DNA from: CAWGYT01 sp963826795
GTDB taxonomy: Bacteria; Planctomycetota; Planctomycetia; Pirellulales; Pirellulaceae
Direction: 5' to 3'
Length of the DNA stretch: 64,000 bases
NCBI GenBank assembly: GCA_963826795.1
Contig: CAWGYT010000025.1
Location: 186,001 to 250,000, forward strand
The notes below the pieces were generated by a model, which saw nothing but the letters and a program-made list of their open reading frames with translations, was not told the DNA's origin and made no database searches. How positions within the stretch are numbered: the stretch's first letter is position 1; each line of letters starts with the position of its first letter. This document shows positions 29,723 through 38,958 of this stretch, piece after piece. The position numbers and the translations under genes were made by a program.

Positions 29723-32700
29723 ATGAACCAAATCCGACTGGATTGGATCGCCCTGGCATCGTTCGTACTCTGGAGCGTCGTCGGCGCGACTCAGCTGCGG
29801 GGCGACGAATCGGACCCGTTTCGACTTCTCGCCGGACCCTACGAGCGCCAGATTCGCCCGTTGCTGCAAGAGTACTGCTTCGAATGCCATTCACAGGAGA
29901 CCCAGGAAGGTCAGCTGAATCTGGAACAGTTCACGTCGCTGGAGGAAGTCCGCCGCGACCCGGCGGCGTATCAAAAGGTCGCTCAGATGCTCGCCAGCGG
30001 TGAAATGCCGCCTCGAGACAATCGGCAGCCGTCGCTGGAACAAACACGGGCCCTCGTCGATTGGCTGGATCGCTACTTGCATGCCGAGGCACTCGCGCAC
30101 GCGGGAGATCCGGGCCCGGTTGTATTACGCCGTCTGAACAACGCGGAGTACACCTACACCGTCCAAGACCTCACGGGCATTCCTCTTTCTCCGGCCGAGG
30201 AGTTTCCCGTCGACAGTGCGGCGGGTGAGGGATTTACGAATACGGGCAACGCCCTGGTGATGTCGCCCGCTTTGTTGGTCAAGTACCTGGACGCGGGTAA
30301 GGCGATCGCCGAGCATGCCGTTCTCCTGCCCGACGGGATCCGTTTTTCGGGCGCCACGACCCGCCGCGATTGGTCGAACGAGATTGTCGAGCGGATTCGC
30401 GGTATCTACTTGCGTCACACGAGTGGAGATCACGACGTCAATCTTCTCAATCGTTGGAGCGTCGATGATCCGCGTGTCGCAACGGCGCTGGATGGCCAAG
30501 TTGATCTGGAAGCGTATTTTCAAGCTCTGGTTCGTCATCGCGCCGAGCTTCAGGCCGAGGTGACTTCCGCTCGCGCCGTGGCAGAACTCGAACGACTGAA
30601 TCCGAAGTACTTCGAACGTTTGGCCCACGCGCTGCTCTTTTCGAGTCAATCACTCCTGTTGGACGACATTGGCGCCCGCCTGCGTCGGGCCGACGCAAGT
30701 GACGTTACCGCCATCACCGCGGATGTTCGAACCTGGCAGGATCTCCTTTGGAAATACAATTCGGTCGGACATTTTGGCAGCATTCGACCGTGGCAGGAGC
30801 CCGTCACGCCGCTGGTCGATTCCGAAACGCGACGCGTGCCGTTGGATCCCGCAGCGAACGCTGCCGCCGACTGTGTCGTTTCGCTCCGAGCGACGCCGCT
30901 GCGCAGGGCGCCGGGCGACAGCCGATTTACCTGGCAGGAGGCAAGGCTGGAGTATGTCGGACGGGCGGCGCTGAGTCTTCAAGACGTTCCGCGAGTGTTC
31001 GCCGCGATCCAGCAACTTCAGGCAGCCGGCGTTCCGCAGACGGCACGGTGTCTGACCGCCGCGCTGGCTCGGCGAGATTCGGCAACGTTCCCCCTGGACG
31101 ACATGGCCAGGTCGCACGACGTCGACCCCAAACAACTGGCTGCTTGGCGCGCGTTTCTGGGTCTGGACACGCGTCGCCACTCCGCGATTTCCGGATACCT
31201 TAACCAAAGCCTTCGACAGATCGGCGGTCAGTCGTCGGTGAGCGGCTGGGGACAGCCCGGCGTCGCCGACTTGTCGCTCGTCAGCAACTCATCGGAGGCA
31301 AGCGTTCGCATTCCCGGCGAACTTCGCCCCCATTCGATCGCGGTCCACCCGCGCCCCGAACGCTGGGTGGCCGTGGGCTGGCGAAGTCCCGGCGAGACTC
31401 TGGTCCGCCTTGCCGCCGAAATTCGCGACGCCCACAACTGCGGCAACGGCGTCGAATGGTCGCTGCTCTTGGACCGGCAATCGCAAACGCAGGTCTTGCG
31501 CCACGGACAAATCGACACCGGCGGGGAAACACGGATCGAACTGCCAGAGGAGTTTGCCGTCAAGACAGGTGATGTCGTCTCCCTGCGGATCGGTCCCCGC
31601 GATGGAGATCACGCCTGTGATCTGACGGACATCGAGTTGACACTGTCCGAACTGCAGGGCGAGAAGCGGCACTGGTCGCTCCGCCAAGACTGTGCCGATT
31701 CGATCGAAGCGGGTAACCCCCACGCGGATCCGTATGGCAACGAGGCAGTGTGGCATTTCTATTCGGGGCCGATCAGCGACGCCGATTCGCCTTCCGCAAT
31801 TCCACCCGGCTCGTTGCTCGCGCGACTACTCGCGGCTGGCGACACGGACACGATCGGAAAGTTGGCCAACGAGATTCAGTTACTCATTGAGAATCCACTG
31901 CGGGACCCGGTGAATGAAGCAGACCGCCAGCTGTACCATCTTCTGCTCGGGCTGGAAGGCCCTTTCCTGCAAGATGCTGACTTCGATGCACTCACACGTC
32001 TCGTCCCCGAAGCGAAAGTCGCCGGGTCGCCCTATGGGCTGCCGGCCGGATCGGACGCGGCGAACCCACATGAACTCGTTGTTGGCCTCCCGTCCCTGCA
32101 GCAAGTCCGGCTGCCCACCGTACTCTGCCAAGGCGCCACGCTGGCCGTCACGGCGGTGCCCGCGTCCGAAACGCAACCTGCGCAGGCCCAAGTGACTTAC
32201 GTGTGGGCAGACAACGCCGCGCCGTTGGTTGACACCTCGCAGTCATCACCGGCCGACCAGCAGTCGATCGATACCGGCCGCGAAGTAATCCCGGTGCTCG
32301 CCCCCGCGATTCCTATCTTGGCGCGCCGAGGAAGCCCAGCGGAAGCTGCGGTTCGCGAGGCATTCGCCGCGTTCCGCGAACTATTTCCGCGTTCGATGTG
32401 CTATGCACGCATCGTGCCCGTCGACGAAGTCGTGACACTCATGCTTTATCATCGTGAGGACGAACCGCTCGTCCGGCTGATGTTGGACGATCCCGCGCGC
32501 CTTGAACTCGACCGGCTTTGGGATGAGCTGCACTATGTGAGTCAAGACGCGCTGAAGGTTCTCGATGGGCTCGAACAGTTGCTCGAGTTTGCCACCCAGG
32601 ACAGTGATCCGAAGTTATTCTTACCGTTGCGTAAACCGCTGGAAGCTCAAGCGACCGAGTTCCGAACACGGCTGCTGGTGACGGAGCCTGCCCATGTCGA

Positions 32701-33934
32701 TGCAGTCGTCCGCCTGGCCGCACGAGCCTACCGACGTCCCCTTGAAGCGGAAGAAGAGCAAGGACTGCGTGAGCTGTACCAGGCCCTACGTCGGCAAGAA
32801 GTTCCTCACGACCCGGCAATTCGCTTGCTGTTGGCTCGAATCTTCGCCGCGCCGGCTTTTCTCTACCGGCTAGAAACTCGCCCGCCGGGGGTCGATCCCC
32901 AGCCCGTCACCGATCCGGAACTTGCCGCTCGCTTGAGCTATTTCCTCTGGTCAAGCTTGCCTGATGCCGAGCTTCAGCAAATCGCCGGGCAGCAACGCCT
33001 TGGCGAGGACGAATCCCTGCGGCAACAAACGCGCAGGATGGTACGAGATCCTCGCGTGCGGCGACTGGCCATCCAGTTCGCCTGCCAATGGCTTCAGGTT
33101 CGTGATTTCGACCAGACGGTTGAAAAGAACGAGCAGCTTTATCCCGAGTTTGGGACGCTGCGTGGCGAGATGTACGAAGAGTCGATTCAGTTCTTCACTC
33201 ACTTGTTCCAGGACGACGAATCGATTCTGTCGATCCTGGAAGCGGACCACACGTACTTGAACGCGCGGCTGGCCGAGTATTACCAGATCCCGGGCATTCG
33301 GGGCGAACAATGGCAACGCGTGGAAGGCGTGCGCGGGTACGGCCGTGGGGGTGTCCTGGGTTTCGCCACGACGCTTGCGTCTCAATCAGGCGCGTCGCGG
33401 ACGAGTCCGATTTTGCGAGGGAACTGGGTCTCGGAGACGTTACTGGGCGAGCGATTGCCGCGGCCTCCCAAGAATGTTCCGCAGCTACCGGAGACGGTTC
33501 CCGGGGATCTTACGGAGCGACAACTGATCGAGAAACACAGCTCGGACGCCGCCTGCGTCCGGTGTCACGAGCGGATCGACCCCTACGGCTTCGCACTGGA
33601 GAATTTCGACGCGATCGGCAGGTTCCGCCAAACGGATGAAGCACGGCATCCGATCAAATCCCACAGCCAGCTTCGGGATGGAACGGCTCTGGACGGAGTG
33701 GATGGACTGCGCGCGTACCTGGCCACGGAGCGGCGAGATGCCTTCCTGAAACACTTCTGTCGGAAATTGCTAGGCTACGCACTTGGGCGCGCCGTCCAAC
33801 TATCCGATGAACCCTTGCTCGCGGAAATTCAAGCGAAGTTGCCCGAACACGACTACCGTGTGAGCACCGCAATTGAGACAATTGTCCTCAGCCGCCAGTT
33901 TCGCACGATACGCGGAATGGGTCAGTCAAACTAG
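29723..33934 (+). CDS. DUF1587/1592/1588/1585/1595 multidomain cytochrome-like protein (PSCyt1)
   Basis: ATG 29723 opens with a signal peptide (FVLWSVVGATQLRG). A planctomycete cytochrome C domain follows with haem motif CFECH (52-56) and GEMPPRDNRQP, then DUF1587 (VVLRRLNNAEYTYTVQDLTG, about 130-150). Near the C terminus are DUF1595 (about 985-1045), DUF1592 (ARLSYFLWSSLPDAELQ), DUF1588 (GVLGFATTLASQSGASRTSP and haem motif CVRCH near 1278) and DUF1585. At 1403 residues it is far longer than the usual 750-900, because about 800 residues lie between DUF1587 and DUF1595. The protein is exported and could carry electrons through two c-type haems; the reaction is unknown. The DUF1552 gene follows 57 bases downstream, the standard partner. 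Confidence 0.9.
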   Translation: MNQIRLDWIALASFVLWSVVGATQLRGDESDPFRLLAGPYERQIRPLLQEYCFECHSQETQEGQLNLEQFTSLEEVRRDPAAYQKVAQMLASGEMPPRDNRQPSLEQTRALVDWLDRYLHAEALAHAGDPGPVVLRRLNNAEYTYTVQDLTGIPLSPAEEFPVDSAAGEGFTNTGNALVMSPALLVKYLDAGKAIAEHAVLLPDGIRFSGATTRRDWSNEIVERIRGIYLRHTSGDHDVNLLNRWSVDDPRVATALDGQVDLEAYFQALVRHRAELQAEVTSARAVAELERLNPKYFERLAHALLFSSQSLLLDDIGARLRRADASDVTAITADVRTWQDLLWKYNSVGHFGSIRPWQEPVTPLVDSETRRVPLDPAANAAADCVVSLRATPLRRAPGDSRFTWQEARLEYVGRAALSLQDVPRVFAAIQQLQAAGVPQTARCLTAALARRDSATFPLDDMARSHDVDPKQLAAWRAFLGLDTRRHSAISGYLNQSLRQIGGQSSVSGWGQPGVADLSLVSNSSEASVRIPGELRPHSIAVHPRPERWVAVGWRSPGETLVRLAAEIRDAHNCGNGVEWSLLLDRQSQTQVLRHGQIDTGGETRIELPEEFAVKTGDVVSLRIGPRDGDHACDLTDIELTLSELQGEKRHWSLRQDCADSIEAGNPHADPYGNEAVWHFYSGPISDADSPSAIPPGSLLARLLAAGDTDTIGKLANEIQLLIENPLRDPVNEADRQLYHLLLGLEGPFLQDADFDALTRLVPEAKVAGSPYGLPAGSDAANPHELVVGLPSLQQVRLPTVLCQGATLAVTAVPASETQPAQAQVTYVWADNAAPLVDTSQSSPADQQSIDTGREVIPVLAPAIPILARRGSPAEAAVREAFAAFRELFPRSMCYARIVPVDEVVTLMLYHREDEPLVRLMLDDPARLELDRLWDELHYVSQDALKVLDGLEQLLEFATQDSDPKLFLPLRKPLEAQATEFRTRLLVTEPAHVDAVVRLAARAYRRPLEAEEEQGLRELYQALRRQEVPHDPAIRLLLARIFAAPAFLYRLETRPPGVDPQPVTDPELAARLSYFLWSSLPDAELQQIAGQQRLGEDESLRQQTRRMVRDPRVRRLAIQFACQWLQVRDFDQTVEKNEQLYPEFGTLRGEMYEESIQFFTHLFQDDESILSILEADHTYLNARLAEYYQIPGIRGEQWQRVEGVRGYGRGGVLGFATTLASQSGASRTSPILRGNWVSETLLGERLPRPPKNVPQLPETVPGDLTERQLIEKHSSDAACVRCHERIDPYGFALENFDAIGRFRQTDEARHPIKSHSQLRDGTALDGVDGLRAYLATERRDAFLKHFCRKLLGYALGRAVQLSDEPLLAEIQAKLPEHDYRVSTAIETIVLSRQFRTIRGMGQSN

Positions 33935-33991
33935 ACGTTGACTCACGAGTTCCGGCCCCTTTTTTTGGAAGAAACCCAAGGAGCACCTCCG

Positions 33992-35287
33992 ATGAAACCC
34001 ACTCGCCGCACTTTCCTTCGCGGTGTCGGTGTCTCGATGGCCCTGCCCTGGTTCGAGTCCCGCTCGGTCTGGTGTGACGAGTCGCCCGCCGCGACGCCCG
34101 CCGCAGGTCCACCCCGGCGATTCGCCGTCTTGTTCGCGGGCAATGGCTTTCACCGAAACGAATGGTGGGCCGAGGGAACCGGCGCAGCGATGAAGTTGGG
34201 AAACGTGTTGAAGCCGCTGGAAGGGTTCCGCGACAAGTTGCTTTTCATCCGCGGCTTGTACAACGAGGAGGCTCTGAAGGGAAATATTCATAGCTCACAG
34301 ACGGGCAATCTTCTGTCCGGCGCCGCGCTGGCGTCCGGTGGCGAAATACGGTCAGGCACAAGCGTCGACCAAGTCCTCGCGCAACAAATTGGGCGTGACA
34401 CGAAACTGCCCAGCTTGGTCCTGGGTTGCGAAAAGGCCAACCCGTCGGTCCACAAGAACTACTCAATGCTTTACAGCTCCCACATTTCATGGAGCTCACC
34501 CACCACGCCGACTCCGCTGGAAGTGTACCCGGCTTTGGCTTTCGACCGCCTGTTCAAGTCCGCGGGAGCTCAAACCGACCGCAGCGTCTTGGATTCAATT
34601 CGCGACGAAGCGCGACAGCTGCGCCGTGGGATCAGCGCCACGGATCAGCTGAAGCTGGACGAGTATCTCGATTCGGTCCGCGAAGTCGAACGGAGAATCG
34701 AACATGCCGAGCAACGGGGCGAGCTTCAAGGCTGGCGCCCGTCGCGTTCCGAACCGGACATCCCCCGACCCGTCGACGGAATCCCGCAAGACATCGCCGA
34801 ACACATGCGTCTGATGGCAGATATCCTGGTGTTGGCCTTCCAAACGGATTCAACCCGACTCTGTACGCTGAAGCTCAACAACGACCACTCGTCGCTCCGC
34901 TTTCCGAATCTGGGCGTCGATTACATGATCCACCATCTGCTGTCCCATCAGGAGTCGGACGACTGGCTGAAAGTGAATCAGTTTTTCGTCGAACAATTGG
35001 CGTACATTGCGCGGAAGCTGGACAGCATCCAGGAAGGCGAGCAAACGGCACTGGACAATACGCTGCTTCTGTTTTGCTCAAGCATGCTCACCGGAAGCCA
35101 CGATGCGACGCAGCTGCCCGTTGTGGTGCTGGGCAACGTCGCTGGACAACTCGAAACGGGGCGAGTCCTGGATTATCGAGGCCAGGAAAATCGCAAGATG
35201 TGCAGCCTCTATTTGTCGCTCATGGACAAGTATGGCGTGACGTTGCCTGCCTTCGGTGACTCCACCGATCGCCTCGCCGGCGTGTAG
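33992..35287 (+). CDS. DUF1552 family secreted protein with twin-arginine signal
   Basis: ATG 33992 is chosen because AAGGAG lies nine bases upstream and a Tat signal follows at once (TRRTFLRGVGVSMALPW); an upstream TTG in frame at 33938 would add 18 residues before it. The 431-residue protein has the DUF1552 pattern: FAGNGFHRNEWW, IRGLYNEEALKGNIHSS, DRSVLDSIRDEARQLR, LDEYLDSVREVERRIE and a C-terminal LLLFCSSMLTGSHD. The family is related to DUF1501 and to alkaline-phosphatase-like enzymes by general appearance, but no activity is established. It is paired with the DUF1592 gene upstream, as in most planctomycetes. The stop (TAG 35285-35287) leads straight into a TTGGTG hexamer repeat and a long palindrome. 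Confidence 0.9.
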   Translation: MKPTRRTFLRGVGVSMALPWFESRSVWCDESPAATPAAGPPRRFAVLFAGNGFHRNEWWAEGTGAAMKLGNVLKPLEGFRDKLLFIRGLYNEEALKGNIHSSQTGNLLSGAALASGGEIRSGTSVDQVLAQQIGRDTKLPSLVLGCEKANPSVHKNYSMLYSSHISWSSPTTPTPLEVYPALAFDRLFKSAGAQTDRSVLDSIRDEARQLRRGISATDQLKLDEYLDSVREVERRIEHAEQRGELQGWRPSRSEPDIPRPVDGIPQDIAEHMRLMADILVLAFQTDSTRLCTLKLNNDHSSLRFPNLGVDYMIHHLLSHQESDDWLKVNQFFVEQLAYIARKLDSIQEGEQTALDNTLLLFCSSMLTGSHDATQLPVVVLGNVAGQLETGRVLDYRGQENRKMCSLYLSLMDKYGVTLPAFGDSTDRLAGV

Positions 35288-35288
35288 G

Positions 35289-35320
35289 TGTGTTGGTGTT
35301 GGTGTTGGTGTTGGTGTTGG
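35289..35320. repeat. TTGGTG hexamer tandem repeat
   Basis: Directly after the DUF1552 stop codon there are about five copies of a TGTTGG hexamer. The array runs into the left arm of the adjoining palindrome. Confidence 0.85.
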
Positions 35321-35494
35321 TTGACCACAGAGGCACAGAGGGCACAGAGGGCGGTGCTCGGGCAGGATTGGTGTTGCGATTTTGGGGATTTCTGGTTTCC
35401 GCTGGGGCGGAACCCAGAAATCCCCAAAATCGCAACACCCGCCGACCTGCTGCCTCCTACCCTCTGTGCCCTCTGTGCCTCTGTGGTCAACCAA
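35317..35494. repeat. 178-bp nested palindrome between convergent genes (family D repeats plus inner arms)
   Basis: The outer arms 35317-35350 and 35461-35494 are perfect 34-bp reverse complements and consist of the CACAGAGGCACAGAGG repeat. Inside them, 35370-35395 and 35414-35439 are perfect 26-bp reverse complements (GGTGTTGCGATTTTGGGG type), with an 18-base central loop. The element sits between the DUF1552 gene and the convergent aldolase gene and could act as a two-way terminator or a mobile palindromic unit. A GTCAACCAAAGCC direct repeat at its right edge provides the stop codon of the aldolase gene. Confidence 0.85.
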
Positions 35495-35504
35495 AGCCTC
35501 TGGG

Positions 35505-36287
35505 TCAACCAAAGCCGAAGCCCAGCGGCCGGAACTCCGCCTGGATCGCCTCAAAGCCCGACTTCAGCAGCACGATGTCGGCTTGATGGCAGATAAAGCG
35601 GGCACCCATGCTGACGGCCTGGGACGCCTCGGACGCGGAGCCGACGGGCTTGCCCCAGTGTTTTCCGTATTTGGCCGCGGCGGCGGCGATCCGCTGTGTC
35701 GCTTCGAGTATTCGCGGGTGCTGAGTCTGCCCGGGAATCCCCATTCGAATGCTTAAATCGCCGGGACCAAGAAATAGGATGTCGACACCATCAACGCGGG
35801 CGATCTCGTCGGCCTGTTCGAGGGATTCGAGCGTCTCGATTTGCACGATCAGCACCGTTTCTTGGTTCGCGACCTGAATGTATTCGGCGATTGGCAGGGA
35901 CAGGTAGGGAGCATCCGCGTTGGCGGCATCGCAGCCGCGACGACCTCGGGGCGGGAACTTGGTCCAGTGCACAAATTCCGCGGCTTCTTCCGCGCTGTCG
36001 CATTGCGGATACATCAGCGCATTGGCACCGACCTCCAACATGCGGGCCATTCGCAGAAATTCGCCTTTCGCCGGCCTCACCACGACATCGGAGGCGCCGA
36101 CCCGAACGGCGCGCATCATGGTAGCGGCCGTTTCCAGGCTCGCGGCATGGTGTTCCAGATCAATCCAGATCCCGTCAAAACCCATCAGACTGACCATTTC
36201 AAACACCGCGCCATCCATCAGGTGGAGGGTCGTGATCAGGGCCGGTGCGTCACTCGCAAGCTTTTGCCGGATTCGACTGGGGCGCAT
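35505..36287 (-). CDS. HpcH/HpaI family class II aldolase
   Basis: This 260-residue cytoplasmic enzyme belongs to the metal-dependent pyruvate aldolase family that cleaves 4-hydroxy-2-oxo acids to pyruvate and an aldehyde. Marks are FDGIWIDLEHHAAS near the N terminus, DVVVRPAKGE with the substrate Arg, ALMYPQCDSAEEAAEFV, VQIETLESLEQADEIARVDG with the metal-binding Glu, and ILFLGPGDLSIRMG with the metal-binding Asp. The final residues (GFGFG) and the stop codon lie in the GTCAACCAAAGCC repeat at the edge of the palindrome, so the natural C terminus may have been altered. It is divergent from the aminotransferase gene cluster across a 287-base region. The natural substrate is not evident. Confidence 0.9.
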   Translation of the reverse strand: MRPSRIRQKLASDAPALITTLHLMDGAVFEMVSLMGFDGIWIDLEHHAASLETAATMMRAVRVGASDVVVRPAKGEFLRMARMLEVGANALMYPQCDSAEEAAEFVHWTKFPPRGRRGCDAANADAPYLSLPIAEYIQVANQETVLIVQIETLESLEQADEIARVDGVDILFLGPGDLSIRMGIPGQTQHPRILEATQRIAAAAAKYGKHWGKPVGSASEASQAVSMGARFICHQADIVLLKSGFEAIQAEFRPLGFGFG

Positions 36288-36393
36288 CGTTTGGGACTCG
36301 CTTTCGATACGGAAACTGCGCGGCTACGGCGCGGACTTTGGCAATCGGTTTTCAGCGCGGTCATTGTAACGCTCGCCGAGTTGGTGGCCAGTT

Positions 36394-36480
36394 GGGTTGG
36401 GAAAAGGGGTCAGGTCCAAAAAGTGCGAAGCACCCGAAGGGCCGTTCCGGCGATTGGGGCCTGGCCCCTTTTCCCAACCC
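36394..36480. repeat. Dispersed palindromic repeat, family A, copy 1
   Basis: The arms GGGTTGGGAAAAGGGG and CCCCTTTTCCCAACCC flank a core with GTGCGAAGCACCCGAAGGG. The same element appears at 57386-57469 and 62222-62326, and as a half copy at 44573-44618. It sits in the divergent region between the aldolase and aminotransferase genes. Confidence 0.85.
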
Positions 36481-36574
36481 TCTTATTCCCAACGCTCGGT
36501 CCCGAGTTGCCGTCGGATCTGGCGAACGGTAGCATCACCGCTGGCGAGTCACCTCGTGAGGAAAGGACGACCTC

Positions 36575-37880
36575 ATTCGCGACGCTGAACTTTATCAACG
36601 CGCCAAGCAGCTGATCCCTGGCGGTACTCAATTGCTGAGCAAGCGCCCGGAGCTGTATGCGCCGCAGGTGTGGCCGGCTTACTATCAGACGGCACACGGG
36701 TGTGAGGTCGTGGACTTGGAAGGCCGACGACGGATTGACGTGACCACGAACGGAGTCGGCGCGTGCCTGCTGGGATATGCCGACCCCGACGTCAACGCGG
36801 CCGTGATCCGACAGATTGAATCCGGATCGATGTCGAGCCTGAATTCTCCGGCTGAAGTCGAGCTGGCGGAATTACTCGTGGCCCTTCACCCCTGGGCCGA
36901 GCAAGTCCGCTTTGCGCACGGGGGGCGAATCGATGGCGCTGGCGGTGCGAATCGCCCGCGCCGCGACGGGGCGTGAGCGGATCGCGTTTTGCGGCTATCA
37001 TGGTTGGAGCGATTGGTACTTGGCCGCGAATCTTTCCCAGGGCGACCCGCTTGCGGAACATCTCCTGGCAGGGCTCGCACCCAACGGTGTCCCTCACGGA
37101 TTAGCTGGAACGGCGATTCCGTTTCGCTACAATCGCCTGGACGAACTGGATGCCGTGGTGGGCAAACGGGCGAAGTCCTTCGCCGCGATCGTGATGGAAC
37201 CCACGCGGTCGGCCGACCCCGCCGACGGGTTCTTGGAGGGGATCCGCCAACGGTGCGACGATTGGGGAGCGGTCTTGGTCATGGACGAAATCAGCAGCGG
37301 ATGGCGATTCAACCTGGGTGGAGCTCATCTGAGTACAAACATCGATCCGGATCTGGCGGTATTTGCCAAGGCCATCAGTAACGGGTACCCGATGGGCGCC
37401 GTGATTGGCCGCGCGAGTGTGATGCAGGCTGCCCAGCAAAGTTTTATCTCAAGTACCTACTGGACCGAGTCGGTGGGTCCCGCAGCGGCCCTGGCGACGA
37501 TCCGCAAAATGCAGCAGATCGACGTGCCGACTCATGTCGCAAAGATCGGAAGTCTCGCCCAAACGTGTTGGAAAGAGCTCGGGGCAGCTCACGGCATTCC
37601 GGTCCTTGCCGGTGGCCATCCTGCCTTAGCTCATCTGGACTTCGAGGGTCCGCAGCGCGAGTTATTGGGGACCCTGTTCAGCGTCCGAATGCTGGCAGAG
37701 GGTTTCTTGGCGGGTGCGCGATTTTATCCAACACTGGCCCACGAGGTCGAGCATGTCACCCAGTTCTCCGCCGCGGCACAGCGCGTGTTCGCTCAGTTGG
37801 CCCAGGCGCTGCGGGCCGGCACGCTGGACGAGCAACTGACAAGCCCCATTCGCCATCGCGGCTTTCAGCGGCTGACGTAG
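36575..37880 (+). CDS. Class III (glutamate-1-semialdehyde type) aminotransferase, one internal frameshift and no standard start
   Basis: The first part (AELYQRAKQLIPGGTQLLSKRPELY ends at ALHPWAEQVRFA) and the second part (RTGGESMALAVRIARA onward) are adjacent pieces of one class III PLP enzyme in different frames, joined at about 36911-36919; two more bases in GCGCAC would give VRFARTGGES. The catalytic lysine is in FAKAISNGYPMGA, and VMDEISSGWR holds the cofactor Asp. These enzymes move an amino group within or between small molecules. After the TGA at 36557 the frame has no ATG, GTG or TTG before the conserved start of the domain; an ATT at 36575 lies eight bases after GAGGAAAGG, so the start is either unusual or hidden by another error. 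The oxidoreductase gene follows after 30 bases. Confidence 0.8.
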
Positions 37881-37910
37881 GGCTGCAGCACGCTTGGATA
37901 CGATCGCACC

Positions 37911-38945
37911 ATGACCACGCCACTGAGATTGCTTGTCGTTGGAGTTGGCTCAATCGGCGAGCGTCATGTCCGCTGCTTTCTAGCGACGGGTCGTGTCCAG
38001 GTGTCCGTTTGCGACACGAACCCAGTGCTCTTGAAGCGAATCGCGGCCCAGTACCCGGTCGATTGCTGCTTTGACACGCTGGATGAAGCTCTGCGCCACG
38101 CATTCGATGCGGTTGTGATCGCGACTCCCGCCCATTTGCACATCCCGATGGCCGATCAGGCAGTCCGCTCTGGCTGCCACCTCTTGATCGAAAAGCCGCT
38201 GAGCGTTGATCTCGCCGGCATCGAGGCGTTGCAGAGTTTTGTGGCGGAACAACAGCGGCTCGTCATGGTCGCCTACGTCATGCGTTCTCACCCGCTGCTG
38301 GCAGCCATGCGCACCGCGATTCGCTCGGAACGCTTCGGCGCGCCTCTGCATCTGTACGCCACGGCAGGTCAATACTTTCCGAAGTATCGACCCGCTTATC
38401 GGGAAATCTACTATCGGGACCGATCGACAGGGGGCGGGGCGATTCAAGATGCGTTGGTGCACGTCATCAATGCGGCGGAATGGATCGTGGGGCCTGTCAG
38501 CCAACTGATCGCCGACGCCACACATCAGCGATTGCCTGGCGTCGACGTGGAAGATACCGTCAATGTCCTCGCGCGACATGACGGAGTTTTGGCGTGTTAC
38601 GCGTACAACCAGCACCAGGCACCGAACGAGCTAACGATGAGCGTTGTCTGCGAGCGTGGCACGGCGAGGTTCGAATCCCATTGCTCACGCTGGTCATGGA
38701 TGTCCGAGCCGGATTCTCCCTGGCAACACGAGTCGCTTCCGCCGCTTGAGCGTGATACGATCTTCATTCGCCAGGCGAATCATTTCCTGGATGCGATGAT
38801 CGGACGGCAGACGCCCACCTGTACTCTGGAAGAAGCGGTACGCACGCTGGGCGTCACTTTGGCCGTGCTCAAGGCGAGCCAAGATCGGTCCGGTTGGCTC
38901 CAGCCCTTCGGCCTGCCTGAACAGGAGACGCGCCCACCGCAGTGA
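37911..38945 (+). CDS. Gfo/Idh/MocA family NAD(P)-dependent oxidoreductase
   Basis: This 344-residue protein begins with a Rossmann nucleotide-binding segment (LLVVGVGSIGERHVRCFLA) and has the family motif LIEKPLSVDLAG, in which the Lys of EKP takes part in catalysis. The C-terminal part (GGGAIQDALVHVINAAEWI, with the His-containing helix) is the substrate-binding alpha/beta domain. These enzymes oxidise or reduce sugars, inositols and similar alcohols with NAD(P). The gene lies in a tight run: 30 bases after the aminotransferase stop and 13 bases before the short-chain dehydrogenase start. The last codons and the junction contain a 14-base duplication (GACGCGCCCACCGC, at 38927 and 38944). 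Confidence 0.92.
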   Translation: MTTPLRLLVVGVGSIGERHVRCFLATGRVQVSVCDTNPVLLKRIAAQYPVDCCFDTLDEALRHAFDAVVIATPAHLHIPMADQAVRSGCHLLIEKPLSVDLAGIEALQSFVAEQQRLVMVAYVMRSHPLLAAMRTAIRSERFGAPLHLYATAGQYFPKYRPAYREIYYRDRSTGGGAIQDALVHVINAAEWIVGPVSQLIADATHQRLPGVDVEDTVNVLARHDGVLACYAYNQHQAPNELTMSVVCERGTARFESHCSRWSWMSEPDSPWQHESLPPLERDTIFIRQANHFLDAMIGRQTPTCTLEEAVRTLGVTLAVLKASQDRSGWLQPFGLPEQETRPPQ

Positions 38946-38958
38946 CGCGCCCACCGCT

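Noticed and set aside
35290..35586. Small frames through the hexamer repeat and palindrome
   Set aside because: They translate only repeat sequence (Leu-Val or Cys-Trp runs) and are not genes.
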